Source of the DNA: Bdellovibrionaceae bacterium UBA2339
GTDB lineage: Bacteria > Bdellovibrionota > Bdellovibrionia > Bdellovibrionales > JAMPXM01
Direction of reading: 5' to 3'
Length of the DNA stretch: 14,490 bases
NCBI GenBank assembly: GCA_002344785.1
Contig: DDUL01000034.1
Location: 1 to 14,490, forward strand
Shown here one piece after another: positions 7,527 through 14,478 of this stretch. The position numbers were made by a program, and so were the translations under genes. The notes beneath the pieces are model-generated. The model was not told where the DNA came from and searched no databases. It saw only the letters and a program-made list of their open reading frames with translations. How positions within the stretch are numbered: position 1 is the first letter of the stretch; the number at the start of each line of letters is the position of its first letter.

Positions 7527-7610
7527 GGCAGGCTCGAAAATTCTGCCAATGCCCACGTAAATCACGACTTGGCCCTTTGTCGGGCTCGACCCGGCTTGAA
7601 GATCAACAGA

Positions 7611-9149
7611 CTACTCATGCCGGATCAGCATCGGATCCGCTTTGATCTGCTGAATTCGGAAATTCACATCGCGAAGCGCAGCATCGATGTCCACGGCGAT
7701 CGGTCCCATCTTGTCGCGAGCGTCGGCGAACTTCTGCTCGATATTCTCTAGCTGAAATTTAATGACGGGGTAAATCTTCTCGGCGACGTAGTAGCGCTGA
7801 AAGTCTTGCCCCGCTTCGATCATTGGCACCTCTGGACTGCCAAGGGCTTGAATCAACCAATGCGGCGCCGTGAAGCGACGACGCGACTTAAAGTACGGCG
7901 AGGCCTCCAGCAACTCCAATTGATTCGACACCATCAAGAGCGTGCCGGCGAAGGCTTTTTGCGCCAACTCCCTTTGCGCGAGCATTTCCATTTGTGCTTG
8001 CGCCGCCAAGCGAATGGCCGCGTCTTTCTCAGGATCTCCCGTTGATTCGATTCCATCGGCGGCGCTCGATTCAGATCCCGAGGCATTCATGGCCGCTGCA
8101 CCCGCATCCCCAAAACCCGTCCCCAGAACTCGCGTGCGATACTTCGTTTCAAACCACAAAATCGCAAAGGGCGAGGCAAAGGGCGCGACGTCCGCCATTT
8201 TCCGAAAGCTGCCAAAATAGCAGTCTTGGACTTCAGCTCCAAGATAAGTGAGCTTCGATTTGCAAAGTGACGATGCAGGATCATCCGCGTGCTTGGCCAG
8301 CGTCGCGGCTCGAATCCAGTCTGTCCCCAGCCAATAAAAATACCTCTGCGTCGGCGTCAAATACGGATACATCCCCGCCAACATTCCATCGGGTATGAGA
8401 AAGGGAATTTGCGAGCCCGCCGGCAAAACCTGTTTCATGGACGCCAAGATCGCATACTTTCGGTTGTCGAAAATCTTAGACGGCATCAACATCACGGCCA
8501 CTTGCGTGAGCACCAACGCGCCCAGAATCATCTTTGCGATCAACCATTTCGGCGGTCGCTCAGGGACGGCGCCATTGAAGGTGAACAGCGAAGTGATCAG
8601 CAAAAGCGGAACCGAAAGCGTTGGGCTCAGCATGCAAAGGCGCAAAAAGGATTTCCAACCGCTCGTCACGGGTCGGCCAAGGATGCGGGCCCAGCGCTTC
8701 AAAAAGACATTGGTCAGTAAATAAAAACTCGCCAGACACAGCACAAACCAAATTCCATAAAGCGTCGCCATCTTCTCGACGTCGAGCACTTGTCGTGCGG
8801 GCTGCACCAGTCCCTTGATGATCGCGTAGACAAATAGATTAAAGAGCATCAATCCGCCCAGCAGCGTGAAAAAGGCTTTCGCGCTGAGACTTCCCTTGGA
8901 TTTGAGAATGTTCCAATCATCGTCTTCAAGAACGATGGCCTCTTCTTGGCGAGGCGCTTTAGGCTGAAATTTGGGTTGCGCCAACTTAGGCACAACACCC
9001 GCGGGCTTTAGCCCGGCTTTGGCGGAAAATCCGCTTTGCGAGGTTCCGCCGGTCGAGACACCACTCAACGAGTTTTCCCTTAAGCCAATGGAATTGGGGC
9101 CGTTGGGATTGGAGCCGGATGAAGGCGGACCGTCACCTTTGTTGTTCAT
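7611..9149 (-). CDS. Membrane protein of unknown function, four TM helices
   Basis: I do not recognise a family for this 512-residue protein. The start is taken at the ATG at 9149, which has GAGG (plus-strand 9155-9158) five bases upstream; a GTG at 9185 in the same frame is the alternative. Residues 1-70 are a disordered Gly/Ser/Asn/Pro-rich leader with a Lys/Pro/Gln patch (PKLAQPKFQPK). Four hydrophobic segments follow at about 92-115, 126-145, 160-182 and 192-214. The remaining roughly 300 residues are soluble-looking. They include an Ala/Ser-rich linker near residues 355-375, a charged helical stretch (about 380-420) and a C-terminal helical region. An acidic run (LEDDDW, about 74-79) precedes the first helix. 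A plausible topology puts both ends on the same side of the inner membrane. It probably shares a transcript with the phosphatase-PilZ gene downstream, which would suggest a membrane-linked signalling partner, but nothing in the sequence proves this. Confidence 0.85.
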   Translation of the reverse strand: MNNKGDGPPSSGSNPNGPNSIGLRENSLSGVSTGGTSQSGFSAKAGLKPAGVVPKLAQPKFQPKAPRQEEAIVLEDDDWNILKSKGSLSAKAFFTLLGGLMLFNLFVYAIIKGLVQPARQVLDVEKMATLYGIWFVLCLASFYLLTNVFLKRWARILGRPVTSGWKSFLRLCMLSPTLSVPLLLITSLFTFNGAVPERPPKWLIAKMILGALVLTQVAVMLMPSKIFDNRKYAILASMKQVLPAGSQIPFLIPDGMLAGMYPYLTPTQRYFYWLGTDWIRAATLAKHADDPASSLCKSKLTYLGAEVQDCYFGSFRKMADVAPFASPFAILWFETKYRTRVLGTGFGDAGAAAMNASGSESSAADGIESTGDPEKDAAIRLAAQAQMEMLAQRELAQKAFAGTLLMVSNQLELLEASPYFKSRRRFTAPHWLIQALGSPEVPMIEAGQDFQRYYVAEKIYPVIKFQLENIEQKFADARDKMGPIAVDIDAALRDVNFRIQQIKADPMLIRHE

Positions 9150-9154
9150 GTCAA

Positions 9155-9178
9155 CCTCGCCTTGGCGAAACTCGCCAA
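9155..9178 (-). promoter_or_regulatory. Perfect inverted repeat abutting the SD of the membrane-protein gene
   Basis: TTGGCGA (9162-9168) and TCGCCAA (9172-9178) are exact inverted arms with a three-base spacer. On the minus strand they sit just before GGCGAGG, the SD of the gene starting at 9149. The middle arm TCGCC can pair either with the upstream GGCGA or with the GGCGA of the SD itself, so two competing structures are possible. It could be an RNA switch, an operator or chance. If the true start were the GTG at 9185, this element would lie inside the coding region. Confidence 0.4.
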
Positions 9179-9285
9179 TGTCCACCCCAACTTTGCACAG
9201 TGTTTATTGTGTCGATCATTCAATGAATCGGCAATTGGCAAACCATGCTCCGGGATCTGGCAAGCTTTTACCGACTGGTCTCCAA

Positions 9286-9303
9286 TTGAACGCTAAAGTT
9301 CAA
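9286..9303. promoter_or_regulatory. Palindromic site, possible operator for the DMT transporter
   Basis: TTGAAC (9286-9291) and GTTCAA (9298-9303) are exact inverted arms around GCTAAA, about 45 bases before the transporter start. The 6-6-6 layout suits a dimeric regulator. It is close to, but not the same as, the GAAC-N4-GTTC LexA box of Gram-positive bacteria, because the spacer here is six. Confidence 0.35.
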
Positions 9304-9309
9304 GTGCCG

Positions 9310-9331
9310 GCCTCGACTTCGCCTCGACTTC
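9310..9331 (+). repeat. 11-base perfect tandem duplication upstream of the DMT gene
   Basis: GCCTCGACTTC occurs twice in direct succession (9310-9320 and 9321-9331), ending six bases before the AGGT SD at 9337-9340. It lies in the 5' leader or promoter of the transporter gene. It may be a slippage duplication or a pair of half sites; no function can be read from it. Confidence 0.55.
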
Positions 9332-9347
9332 ACGCTAGGTCTCAAGC

Positions 9348-10382
9348 ATGTCACTGACGCCACCAGCGGACTCGACCGCATCACAACGGACGTCTCAAGC
9401 TCCGCACCCGACGAGGGCGACTTTCGAATTGGTTTTCGCAAGCTCGCTGTGGGGATTCGGCTTTGTCGCCGTGGTTTGGGCGCTTGAAGCCATGTCTCCG
9501 CTTGAGGTCACTGGCTGGCGTTTTGCGATCGCCATGGCGCTCGGTCTCCTCTATTTGAAAATTCGACGACGCGATCTCTGGACGCAAGTCGGGCTTGCCG
9601 CTTGGCCGGGCTTTCTGGTCGCCGGGACGGTGATGCTACAAACTTGGGGCCTGCAATATACGACCGCAACAAAAAGCGGTTTTCTCACCTGCCTCTATGT
9701 TTTGATCGTGCCACTTCTTGAAGCCGTAACAGGTCGACAGAAGCTGCAGCTTCGCACCTTGATTTGCGCGGCGATCGCCTTGATCGGCGTCGGCTTCATG
9801 ACGGGATTGGATCAGGCCTTGGGCTTCAGTCAGCCGGCAACAAATATTTCCCCTGAACTGCTCGCCAAAATGCGCTTGAACTGGGGTGATGTGCTCACTC
9901 TCGGTTGTGCGCTTGCGGCCAGTGGCCACATCATTGCTGTTGGTCGAAGTGTCGAAAAGGCCCGGCAACTGACGGGACGAGAACTCGACAGCTTTCGCTT
10001 CAATGTCCACCAGAGCATCTGGGCCGGGCTACCTCTTTTGGCACTCACGCTCCCGATTTTCGGCGTGAATGTTTCGCCACTCGGCGATCAGGCTCATACA
10101 TGGCCCATCGCCAGTGCTTGGGCCGCGGGCTGGAAACCCATCGCCGGACTATTGATGCTCGCGATCGGCTCCACTCTCATCGCCTTCGCTTTGCAAGTGC
10201 GGGCACAGAAGTCCTTGAATCCCAGCCTCGCGTCGCTGATTTTCCTACTTGAATCACCCTTCGCGGCGATCTTCGCGTTTTGGCTTTTAGGTGAAACACT
10301 CGGCGGTCCGCAACTTTTCGGCGCAGCTCTCATTATGGGTTCCGTTGCGGTCGCTAGCCTGCGAGTGAATCACAAGTCGTAG
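9348..10382 (+). CDS. DMT-superfamily (EamA) transporter
   Basis: This is an inner-membrane permease of 344 residues with about ten predicted helices in two EamA repeats. Family features visible are SLWGFGFV in the first helix (33-40), TWGLQYTTATKSGFLT (99-114) leading into the YVLIVPLLE helix, and LLESPFAAIFAFWLLGETL (290-308) in the last repeat. EamA proteins export amino acids, purines or other metabolites, but the substrate cannot be read from the sequence. Residues about 150-180 form a hydrophilic linker between the halves (SQPATNISPELLAK region), a little longer than usual. The start ATG at 9348 has AGGT seven bases upstream. The first about 24 residues are hydrophilic and precede the first helix. 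A palindrome and a tandem duplication lie in its leader. The stop overlaps the end of the convergent NamZ gene by 13 bases. Confidence 0.93.
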   Translation: MSLTPPADSTASQRTSQAPHPTRATFELVFASSLWGFGFVAVVWALEAMSPLEVTGWRFAIAMALGLLYLKIRRRDLWTQVGLAAWPGFLVAGTVMLQTWGLQYTTATKSGFLTCLYVLIVPLLEAVTGRQKLQLRTLICAAIALIGVGFMTGLDQALGFSQPATNISPELLAKMRLNWGDVLTLGCALAASGHIIAVGRSVEKARQLTGRELDSFRFNVHQSIWAGLPLLALTLPIFGVNVSPLGDQAHTWPIASAWAAGWKPIAGLLMLAIGSTLIAFALQVRAQKSLNPSLASLIFLLESPFAAIFAFWLLGETLGGPQLFGAALIMGSVAVASLRVNHKS

Positions 10383-11614
10383 AGCAGTTCTCTTTCATTC
10401 GCCCAGATTTTTTCATCTCGTGCGCAAATCTGCTCGAACGAGTCCACTTCAGCGCGACTTGAGTCCACCCATTCGCGAAGCTCAGGCCCACCGTTGATCA
10501 GATCGATGGCCAGCCGATCGCGCTCATACTCATAGTGAAAGTCCCGCCAAATCTTATACTCCGGATGCACCAAGCGAATGCACTTGAGCCACAAGCTCAC
10601 CAGCCGATAGGGCTTGAACAACTGAGGATCATAGTCATCGTGATCGCAATGAATCTGAAATCCCGGAATGATTTGCCCCTGATGCTTGTGAAACGTCGGC
10701 ATAAACCAAACATCGCGAATCCATGCTCCTCGCAACCAATCTGGCGCCAATCGCTGCATCTGCTGTCGGATCGCCGGAAGATCGAGCCCAGGTCCACCCA
10801 TGGTTTCCAAGGGTCGCGTCGTTCCCCGCCCCTCAGAAAGTTCAGTGCCTTCAAGCAAGACTGTTCCGGGAAAGGCGCGCGCCATCGAAAGACTTGCGGC
10901 ATTGGGAGATGGATTCACCCAAGGAATCTCACCCAACGGCCAACCAAAGCCGGGCGAGGCCAGCGGCCGATAGTCTTGCATCTTCACGACTTGGTATTGG
11001 ACGTCGAGCTTGAGTTTTTTGACAAACCAATGCGCGGCCTCACCGAGAGTCAGCCCATGTCGCATCGGCAAGCCCTCCGCCGCACCAACAAAGCTCACCC
11101 AACCTGGGCGAAGCAAAGTTCCTTCGATCTCGCGCCCCGCCGGATTGGGGCGATCCAAAATCCAAATTTCCTTTTTGAACTTTGCTCCCGCCTCGAGCGC
11201 ATAAAGGAGTGTCGTCAAGTACGTGTAGATCCGCGTGCCCACATCCTGAAGATCGATCAACAGCACATCGAAGTGCTGACACATACTTTCCGTAGGACGC
11301 CGAACCTCACCATAGAGCGAAAACACCGGAAGCTTCCAATGCGGATCAAAGTCATCGGGAGTCTCCTGCATGTTGTCTTGGCGCTCACCGCGCAAACCGT
11401 GCTGTGGACCAAACGCCGCGCAAACCTGACCAGGTCGCGTGCTCGACAGCAGCGCATCCATGCTGTGGATCCACTCCGCGGGCCGAGCGTTCACATGACG
11501 TCGAGTAATGCTGGCAGGGTGAGCCAGCAAAGCCAAGCGCCGATCGCCGAGCTGCTTCGATAGCGGCCCGCTCGACTTGAGATCCTCACACAAGACTTCG
11601 ATTCCTAAGCGCAT
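10370..11614 (-). CDS. namZ: NamZ-type exo-beta-N-acetylmuramidase (DUF1343)
   Basis: The predicted role is release of terminal N-acetylmuramic acid from peptidoglycan fragments, as shown for NamZ of Bacillus and Tannerella. The ATG at 11614 is chosen over an upstream in-frame start at 11638 because AAGGAG (plus-strand 11622-11627) lies seven bases before it. The product is 414 residues with no signal peptide, so it is probably cytoplasmic and acts on imported fragments. Family motifs in order are FGPQHGLRGE (68-77), LQDVGTRIYTY (122-132), LDRPNPAGR (153-161), PMRHGLTLGE (183-192) and a later SEGRGTTRPLE block. A KHQG...GFQIH block follows in the C-terminal half. The first motif reads GPQHG, where the enzymes I recall have GPEHG, so a key acidic residue may be replaced; activity should not be assumed. 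The gene is last in a minus-strand cluster after the DOMON-like gene (81-base gap) and overlaps the transporter gene tail by 13 bases. Confidence 0.88.
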   Translation of the reverse strand: MRLGIEVLCEDLKSSGPLSKQLGDRRLALLAHPASITRRHVNARPAEWIHSMDALLSSTRPGQVCAAFGPQHGLRGERQDNMQETPDDFDPHWKLPVFSLYGEVRRPTESMCQHFDVLLIDLQDVGTRIYTYLTTLLYALEAGAKFKKEIWILDRPNPAGREIEGTLLRPGWVSFVGAAEGLPMRHGLTLGEAAHWFVKKLKLDVQYQVVKMQDYRPLASPGFGWPLGEIPWVNPSPNAASLSMARAFPGTVLLEGTELSEGRGTTRPLETMGGPGLDLPAIRQQMQRLAPDWLRGAWIRDVWFMPTFHKHQGQIIPGFQIHCDHDDYDPQLFKPYRLVSLWLKCIRLVHPEYKIWRDFHYEYERDRLAIDLINGGPELREWVDSSRAEVDSFEQICARDEKIWANERELLYDL

Positions 11615-11667
11615 TCTTCGACTCCTTATCGTCGCCAATCAGATCCGTCGACAGGCGCAACCAACAC

Positions 11668-11684
11668 ACCCCTCAAAACGGGGT
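11668..11684 (-). other. Small stem-loop between the DOMON-like gene and namZ
   Basis: ACCCC and GGGGT pair around a seven-base loop on either strand. No T-run follows on the minus strand, so it is not a convincing terminator. It may be an intercistronic structure that lowers or protects the namZ part of the transcript. Confidence 0.3.
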
Positions 11685-11695
11685 CAGTCGTCGCA

Positions 11696-12292
11696 TCAAG
11701 TTGATTCACTTCTTTGCATCTTCGCAATCCAATCTTCGGCGCGATGAAAATCCGGCGCCGACGACGAATGCTGAAGTGCCCAATAAAACTTTTCCCCATC
11801 CAGTTCTTCAATCACCGCCGTCCAACCAAGAGTCAGCGCTGTCGCGGGCACAGACATCACGTCACGGCTTTTATGGTCATGCGGGTCGATGCAAAGAGGG
11901 TTCCTCAATTGCACACGAAGCATCGCAACTTCGCCAAGCTGTTGAAAGCTCACGCGAGGCACCACTTCGACTGGCGGAAGACCACGCGCTACGGCGATTC
12001 GATAATCGGAAAATTCGTAGCAGGCCCAATTCAAACTCGGCGAAAAATTCCACTCGACGTAGGCCGAAAACTCATGGCTTCCGATGAACAGCTCCATACA
12101 AGTTGTCGTCCAAAGTCCATCGCGCCTTTGGCCTCGACCAGACTCTTGGCTCGGCCACCGCACCGAATGAGCGCCCGAAATTTCAAAGGCAAATTCCCAG
12201 GTGTCAGCCGTCCACGGACTCATCGGGCTCACGGCAACTTGGTGTCGTGGCGGGCGCGAGGCGCGAGGATGTGCCACGAGGTTCCACTTCAT
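11696..12292 (-). CDS. DOMON-like (carbohydrate-binding type) protein
   Basis: This 198-residue protein resembles the DOMON-like proteins found mainly in proteobacteria, a beta-sandwich fold related to CBM9 sugar- and haem-binding modules. Conserved blocks seen are RRDGLWTTTCMELF (56-69), WNFSPSLNWACYEF (81-94) and FYWALQHSSSAPDFH (169-183). The protein has no signal peptide, so it is probably cytoplasmic. No catalytic site is evident; binding of a sugar or cofactor is inferred from the fold. The ATG at 12292 overlaps the TGA of the upstream deacetylase gene as ATGA, which argues for translational coupling and decides the start over the GTG at 12298. GAGGG lies about ten bases upstream. Position between a deacetylase and a muramidase suggests a shared amino-sugar or cell-wall task. 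Confidence 0.8.
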   Translation of the reverse strand: MKWNLVAHPRASRPPRHQVAVSPMSPWTADTWEFAFEISGAHSVRWPSQESGRGQRRDGLWTTTCMELFIGSHEFSAYVEWNFSPSLNWACYEFSDYRIAVARGLPPVEVVPRVSFQQLGEVAMLRVQLRNPLCIDPHDHKSRDVMSVPATALTLGWTAVIEELDGEKFYWALQHSSSAPDFHRAEDWIAKMQRSEST

Positions 12293-13155
12293 CCCCACAC
12301 CCTCTGCGCGGCTGCGAAACTATTCAAATGCAATTGCACGATCGTGGCCAGTCCTCCGTCTTCATCGACTTGATAGCCGCCGGCGAGATTGAAGACGATG
12401 GGAATATTCAGCTCGCGACCAATGCGAAACATGACTTCATCTCGAAGCGCCATCTCTTCGGTGCTCAGCACGCCCCCGAGAGGATCGTTTCGATGTGCGT
12501 CCGCACCAGCTTGATACAAAATCACTTGCGGACGAAATCGTTCGAGATCGACACGAAGTCGCTCCAGTCTTTGCAAGTATTCCGCAGCTTGCTGGGGCAC
12601 GCGAAAATGTCGGCCGAAACTATAGTGGAACACATTGGCGGCGAGGCCCGTGGCCTCGAGAATTTCTTCCGTGCCGTCACCAAAGTGATAATCCGCATCG
12701 ATAATGGCAATGCGTTCGACCCAAGAATCCGCGATCGCGCGCGCGGATGCCACCATCAAGCCATTGAACGTGCAAAATCCGGTCGCACGCGCAGTTCCCG
12801 CATGATGAAAGCCTGAAGATAACGAAGCCACGACAGGTCGCTGGCGCTTCACCGCGATCTTCACGCCGGTGATCATCGAGCCTGAAGTAAATGGCAAAGT
12901 CGCGGCGACTTCGGGTGAGGTGTTGCCGAAGCCATTGGGCAGTTGGCCCTCGAGCACGGCTTTCACAAATCGCGGATCGTGTACGCGGAAAAAATCAGCA
13001 AGCTCGGCCGCCTCCGGCTCAATCCACTCCAGATCTTGTTGATCGAGCTGACTTTGCAGCGCTTTGGCCACAAGCGCCGGCTTATGTGCCGACGGCGAAA
13101 GGCTTGACCCGGAAACTGCCACCATGCGTTGAGAGTAGATCACTGGAATTCGCAT
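12289..13155 (-). CDS. Histone-deacetylase-family (AcuC/HDAC-like) deacetylase
   Basis: This 288-residue zinc amidohydrolase has a complete active site. It carries the HH dyad H117-H118 (GFHHAG), zinc ligands D145 and H147 in DADYHFGDGT, D209 in QAGADAHRNDPLGG, and the transition-state Tyr Y251 in AGGY. Bacterial relatives deacetylate acetyl-lysine, acetylpolyamines or other N-acetyl amines; the substrate here is unknown. The ATG at 13155 is preferred to the GTG at 13158 because AGAGGG lies just before it. The protein is shorter than AcuC (about 390 residues) and close to the compact bacterial class. It is the first gene of the deacetylase, DOMON-like, namZ cluster and is divergent from sbcD. 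Its predicted promoter carries a palindrome over the -35 box. Confidence 0.93.
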   Translation of the reverse strand: MRIPVIYSQRMVAVSGSSLSPSAHKPALVAKALQSQLDQQDLEWIEPEAAELADFFRVHDPRFVKAVLEGQLPNGFGNTSPEVAATLPFTSGSMITGVKIAVKRQRPVVASLSSGFHHAGTARATGFCTFNGLMVASARAIADSWVERIAIIDADYHFGDGTEEILEATGLAANVFHYSFGRHFRVPQQAAEYLQRLERLRVDLERFRPQVILYQAGADAHRNDPLGGVLSTEEMALRDEVMFRIGRELNIPIVFNLAGGYQVDEDGGLATIVQLHLNSFAAAQRVWG

Positions 13156-13163
13156 CACCCTCT

Positions 13164-13192
13164 ATCACAGCGGCTTTAGAGTTGAGCGTCAA
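13164..13192 (-). promoter_or_regulatory. Candidate sigma-70 promoter of the deacetylase cluster
   Basis: On the minus strand TTGACG (plus-strand 13187-13192) and TGTGAT (13164-13169) are separated by exactly 17 bases. Matches to consensus are five of six and four of six. Transcription would start within a few bases of the ATG at 13155, giving a very short leader. The perfect palindrome GTTGA-GCG-TCAAC (13181-13193) covers the -35, and ACACGTGT (13192-13199) adjoins it, so a repressor could bind there. Confidence 0.4.
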
Positions 13193-13248
13193 CACGTGTG
13201 CGCAACAGCGCCCTCCCACATCCGCTCGCCCAGTGCTAGAACTTGAGC

Positions 13249-14478
13249 GTGACGTCTAAAGCCTCCGTGCGCATTTTGCACACCTCAGATTGGCATCTCG
13301 GCAAAAGCCTGATGACTCGCTCGCTGCTGGAAGATCAGTCGCGGGTGCTGGACCAGGCGCTTGTGGCTTGGAAAGCACTGGCTCCGCAAGTTGTCATCAT
13401 CGCCGGCGACATCTTCGATCGTGCGATCGCGCCTGAAGAAGCGGTTCGGCTTCTCGATTCCACTCTCGCCCGCCTACTCGAGTTCACAGAGCACGTGATT
13501 GTGATCCCTGGCAATCACGACTCTGCCGGCCGACTTGGCTTTGCTTCATCCTTACTCAAAAGTCGCGGCCTGCACGTGGTGTCTTCACCGACCTCGGCCC
13601 TCAAGCCACTTGAACTTTCGCCGCAGCTGGATCAGCTCGTGCAAATTTGGGCCGTGCCATTTCTTGAACCGAGCGAATGGCGAAGTGTTTTAGGGGATCA
13701 GGTGCGCTCGCACGAAGATGTTCAACTTCGACTGAATGAGGCATGGCGAGACGATCTCGCAAATGCCAAGGATCGTCGCCGCATTCTTGTCACACACGCC
13801 TTCATTCAAGGTGGACTTGCATCGGACTCTGAACGCCCCTTACAAATCGGCGGCAGTGAAACGCTTCCCGCTGCGACCCTCGAGGCGTTTGACTATGTGG
13901 CGCTTGGGCACCTGCACCGTCCTCAAAGCCTTTCTGAAGATCGCTTGGTCTACCCAGGCTCGCTCTTTCCGTATTCATCGAGCGAGGCTTCGCAAGACAA
14001 AGGCTTTCGCTGCATCGAGATCACGTCAGGCGCCTCAGGCCAGCGGCCCGGTCCGATGCTTCAACACAGCTTTCACCCTTTCGTCGCCCAAAGACGCCTG
14101 CGCGTGCATCGCGGCCACTTTGAAGATTTACTTCGCGGTGAGCTGATGGGTTCAACATCGAAGCCCGGCGACGCTGGAGCGGATCTTCCCGACTATGTTG
14201 TGGCCTTGCTCGAAGATTCCCAGCTGCCCTTTGAAGCCTTTCGACGTCTACAGCAAGTTTATCCAGCGCTCTTGCACGTTTCGCGCGCGTGGAAAGAAAC
14301 CGACACCTCAACGCGAACTGAAGAACTGCGCATGAGGCGCGAAATGAGCGAAGCCGAGTTGATCGGAAGTTTCATCTCTCAGTACGCACGTCAGCCGGTT
14401 GAAGCCGCGGATCAAAGTTGGCTGCTTGAGGAACTCCACGAGTTCCTCCGTGCCCAAGAAGGACACGAAGCCAAATGA
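13249..14478 (+). CDS. sbcD: SbcD, nuclease subunit of the SbcCD complex
   Basis: This is the Mre11-like metallophosphoesterase that works with the SbcC ATPase to cut hairpins and blocked DNA ends. All five phosphoesterase motifs are present. Numbered from the GTG at 13267 they are D8 and H10 (HTSDWHLG), D48 (AGDIFD), N83-H84 (PGNHDS), H177 (VTHAF), and H215 and H217 (GHLH). The YPGSLFPYSSSEA block after them is also typical. The C-terminal part (about 260 onward) is the capping and SbcC-contact region. The start is uncertain: TTG 13243, GTG 13249 and GTG 13267 all lie in frame and none has a clear SD sequence. The last reproduces the numbering of E. coli SbcD (D8, H10). An extended -10-like TGCTAGAAC (13234-13242) just upstream could give a leaderless message. 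The length, 403 to 411 residues, is normal. The stop overlaps the next start as ATGA. Confidence 0.95.
   Translation: MTSKASVRILHTSDWHLGKSLMTRSLLEDQSRVLDQALVAWKALAPQVVIIAGDIFDRAIAPEEAVRLLDSTLARLLEFTEHVIVIPGNHDSAGRLGFASSLLKSRGLHVVSSPTSALKPLELSPQLDQLVQIWAVPFLEPSEWRSVLGDQVRSHEDVQLRLNEAWRDDLANAKDRRRILVTHAFIQGGLASDSERPLQIGGSETLPAATLEAFDYVALGHLHRPQSLSEDRLVYPGSLFPYSSSEASQDKGFRCIEITSGASGQRPGPMLQHSFHPFVAQRRLRVHRGHFEDLLRGELMGSTSKPGDAGADLPDYVVALLEDSQLPFEAFRRLQQVYPALLHVSRAWKETDTSTRTEELRMRREMSEAELIGSFISQYARQPVEAADQSWLLEELHEFLRAQEGHEAK

Noticed and set aside
7570..7600. Terminator for the membrane-protein gene
   Set aside because: Only a four-pair stem (CGGG/CCCG) is found on the minus strand and no T-run follows.
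9286..9303. LexA/DinR-type SOS box
   Set aside because: The arms GAAC and GTTC are present, but the spacer is six rather than four, so it does not fit the known consensus.
10535..11563. Open frame of 342 codons on the plus strand opposite namZ
   Set aside because: It is antisense to a well-conserved muramidase, Arg/His/Gln-rich in composition and without recognisable motifs.
12103..12816. Open frame of 237 codons on the plus strand opposite the DOMON-like and deacetylase genes
   Set aside because: It crosses two genuine genes on the other strand and shows no domain.
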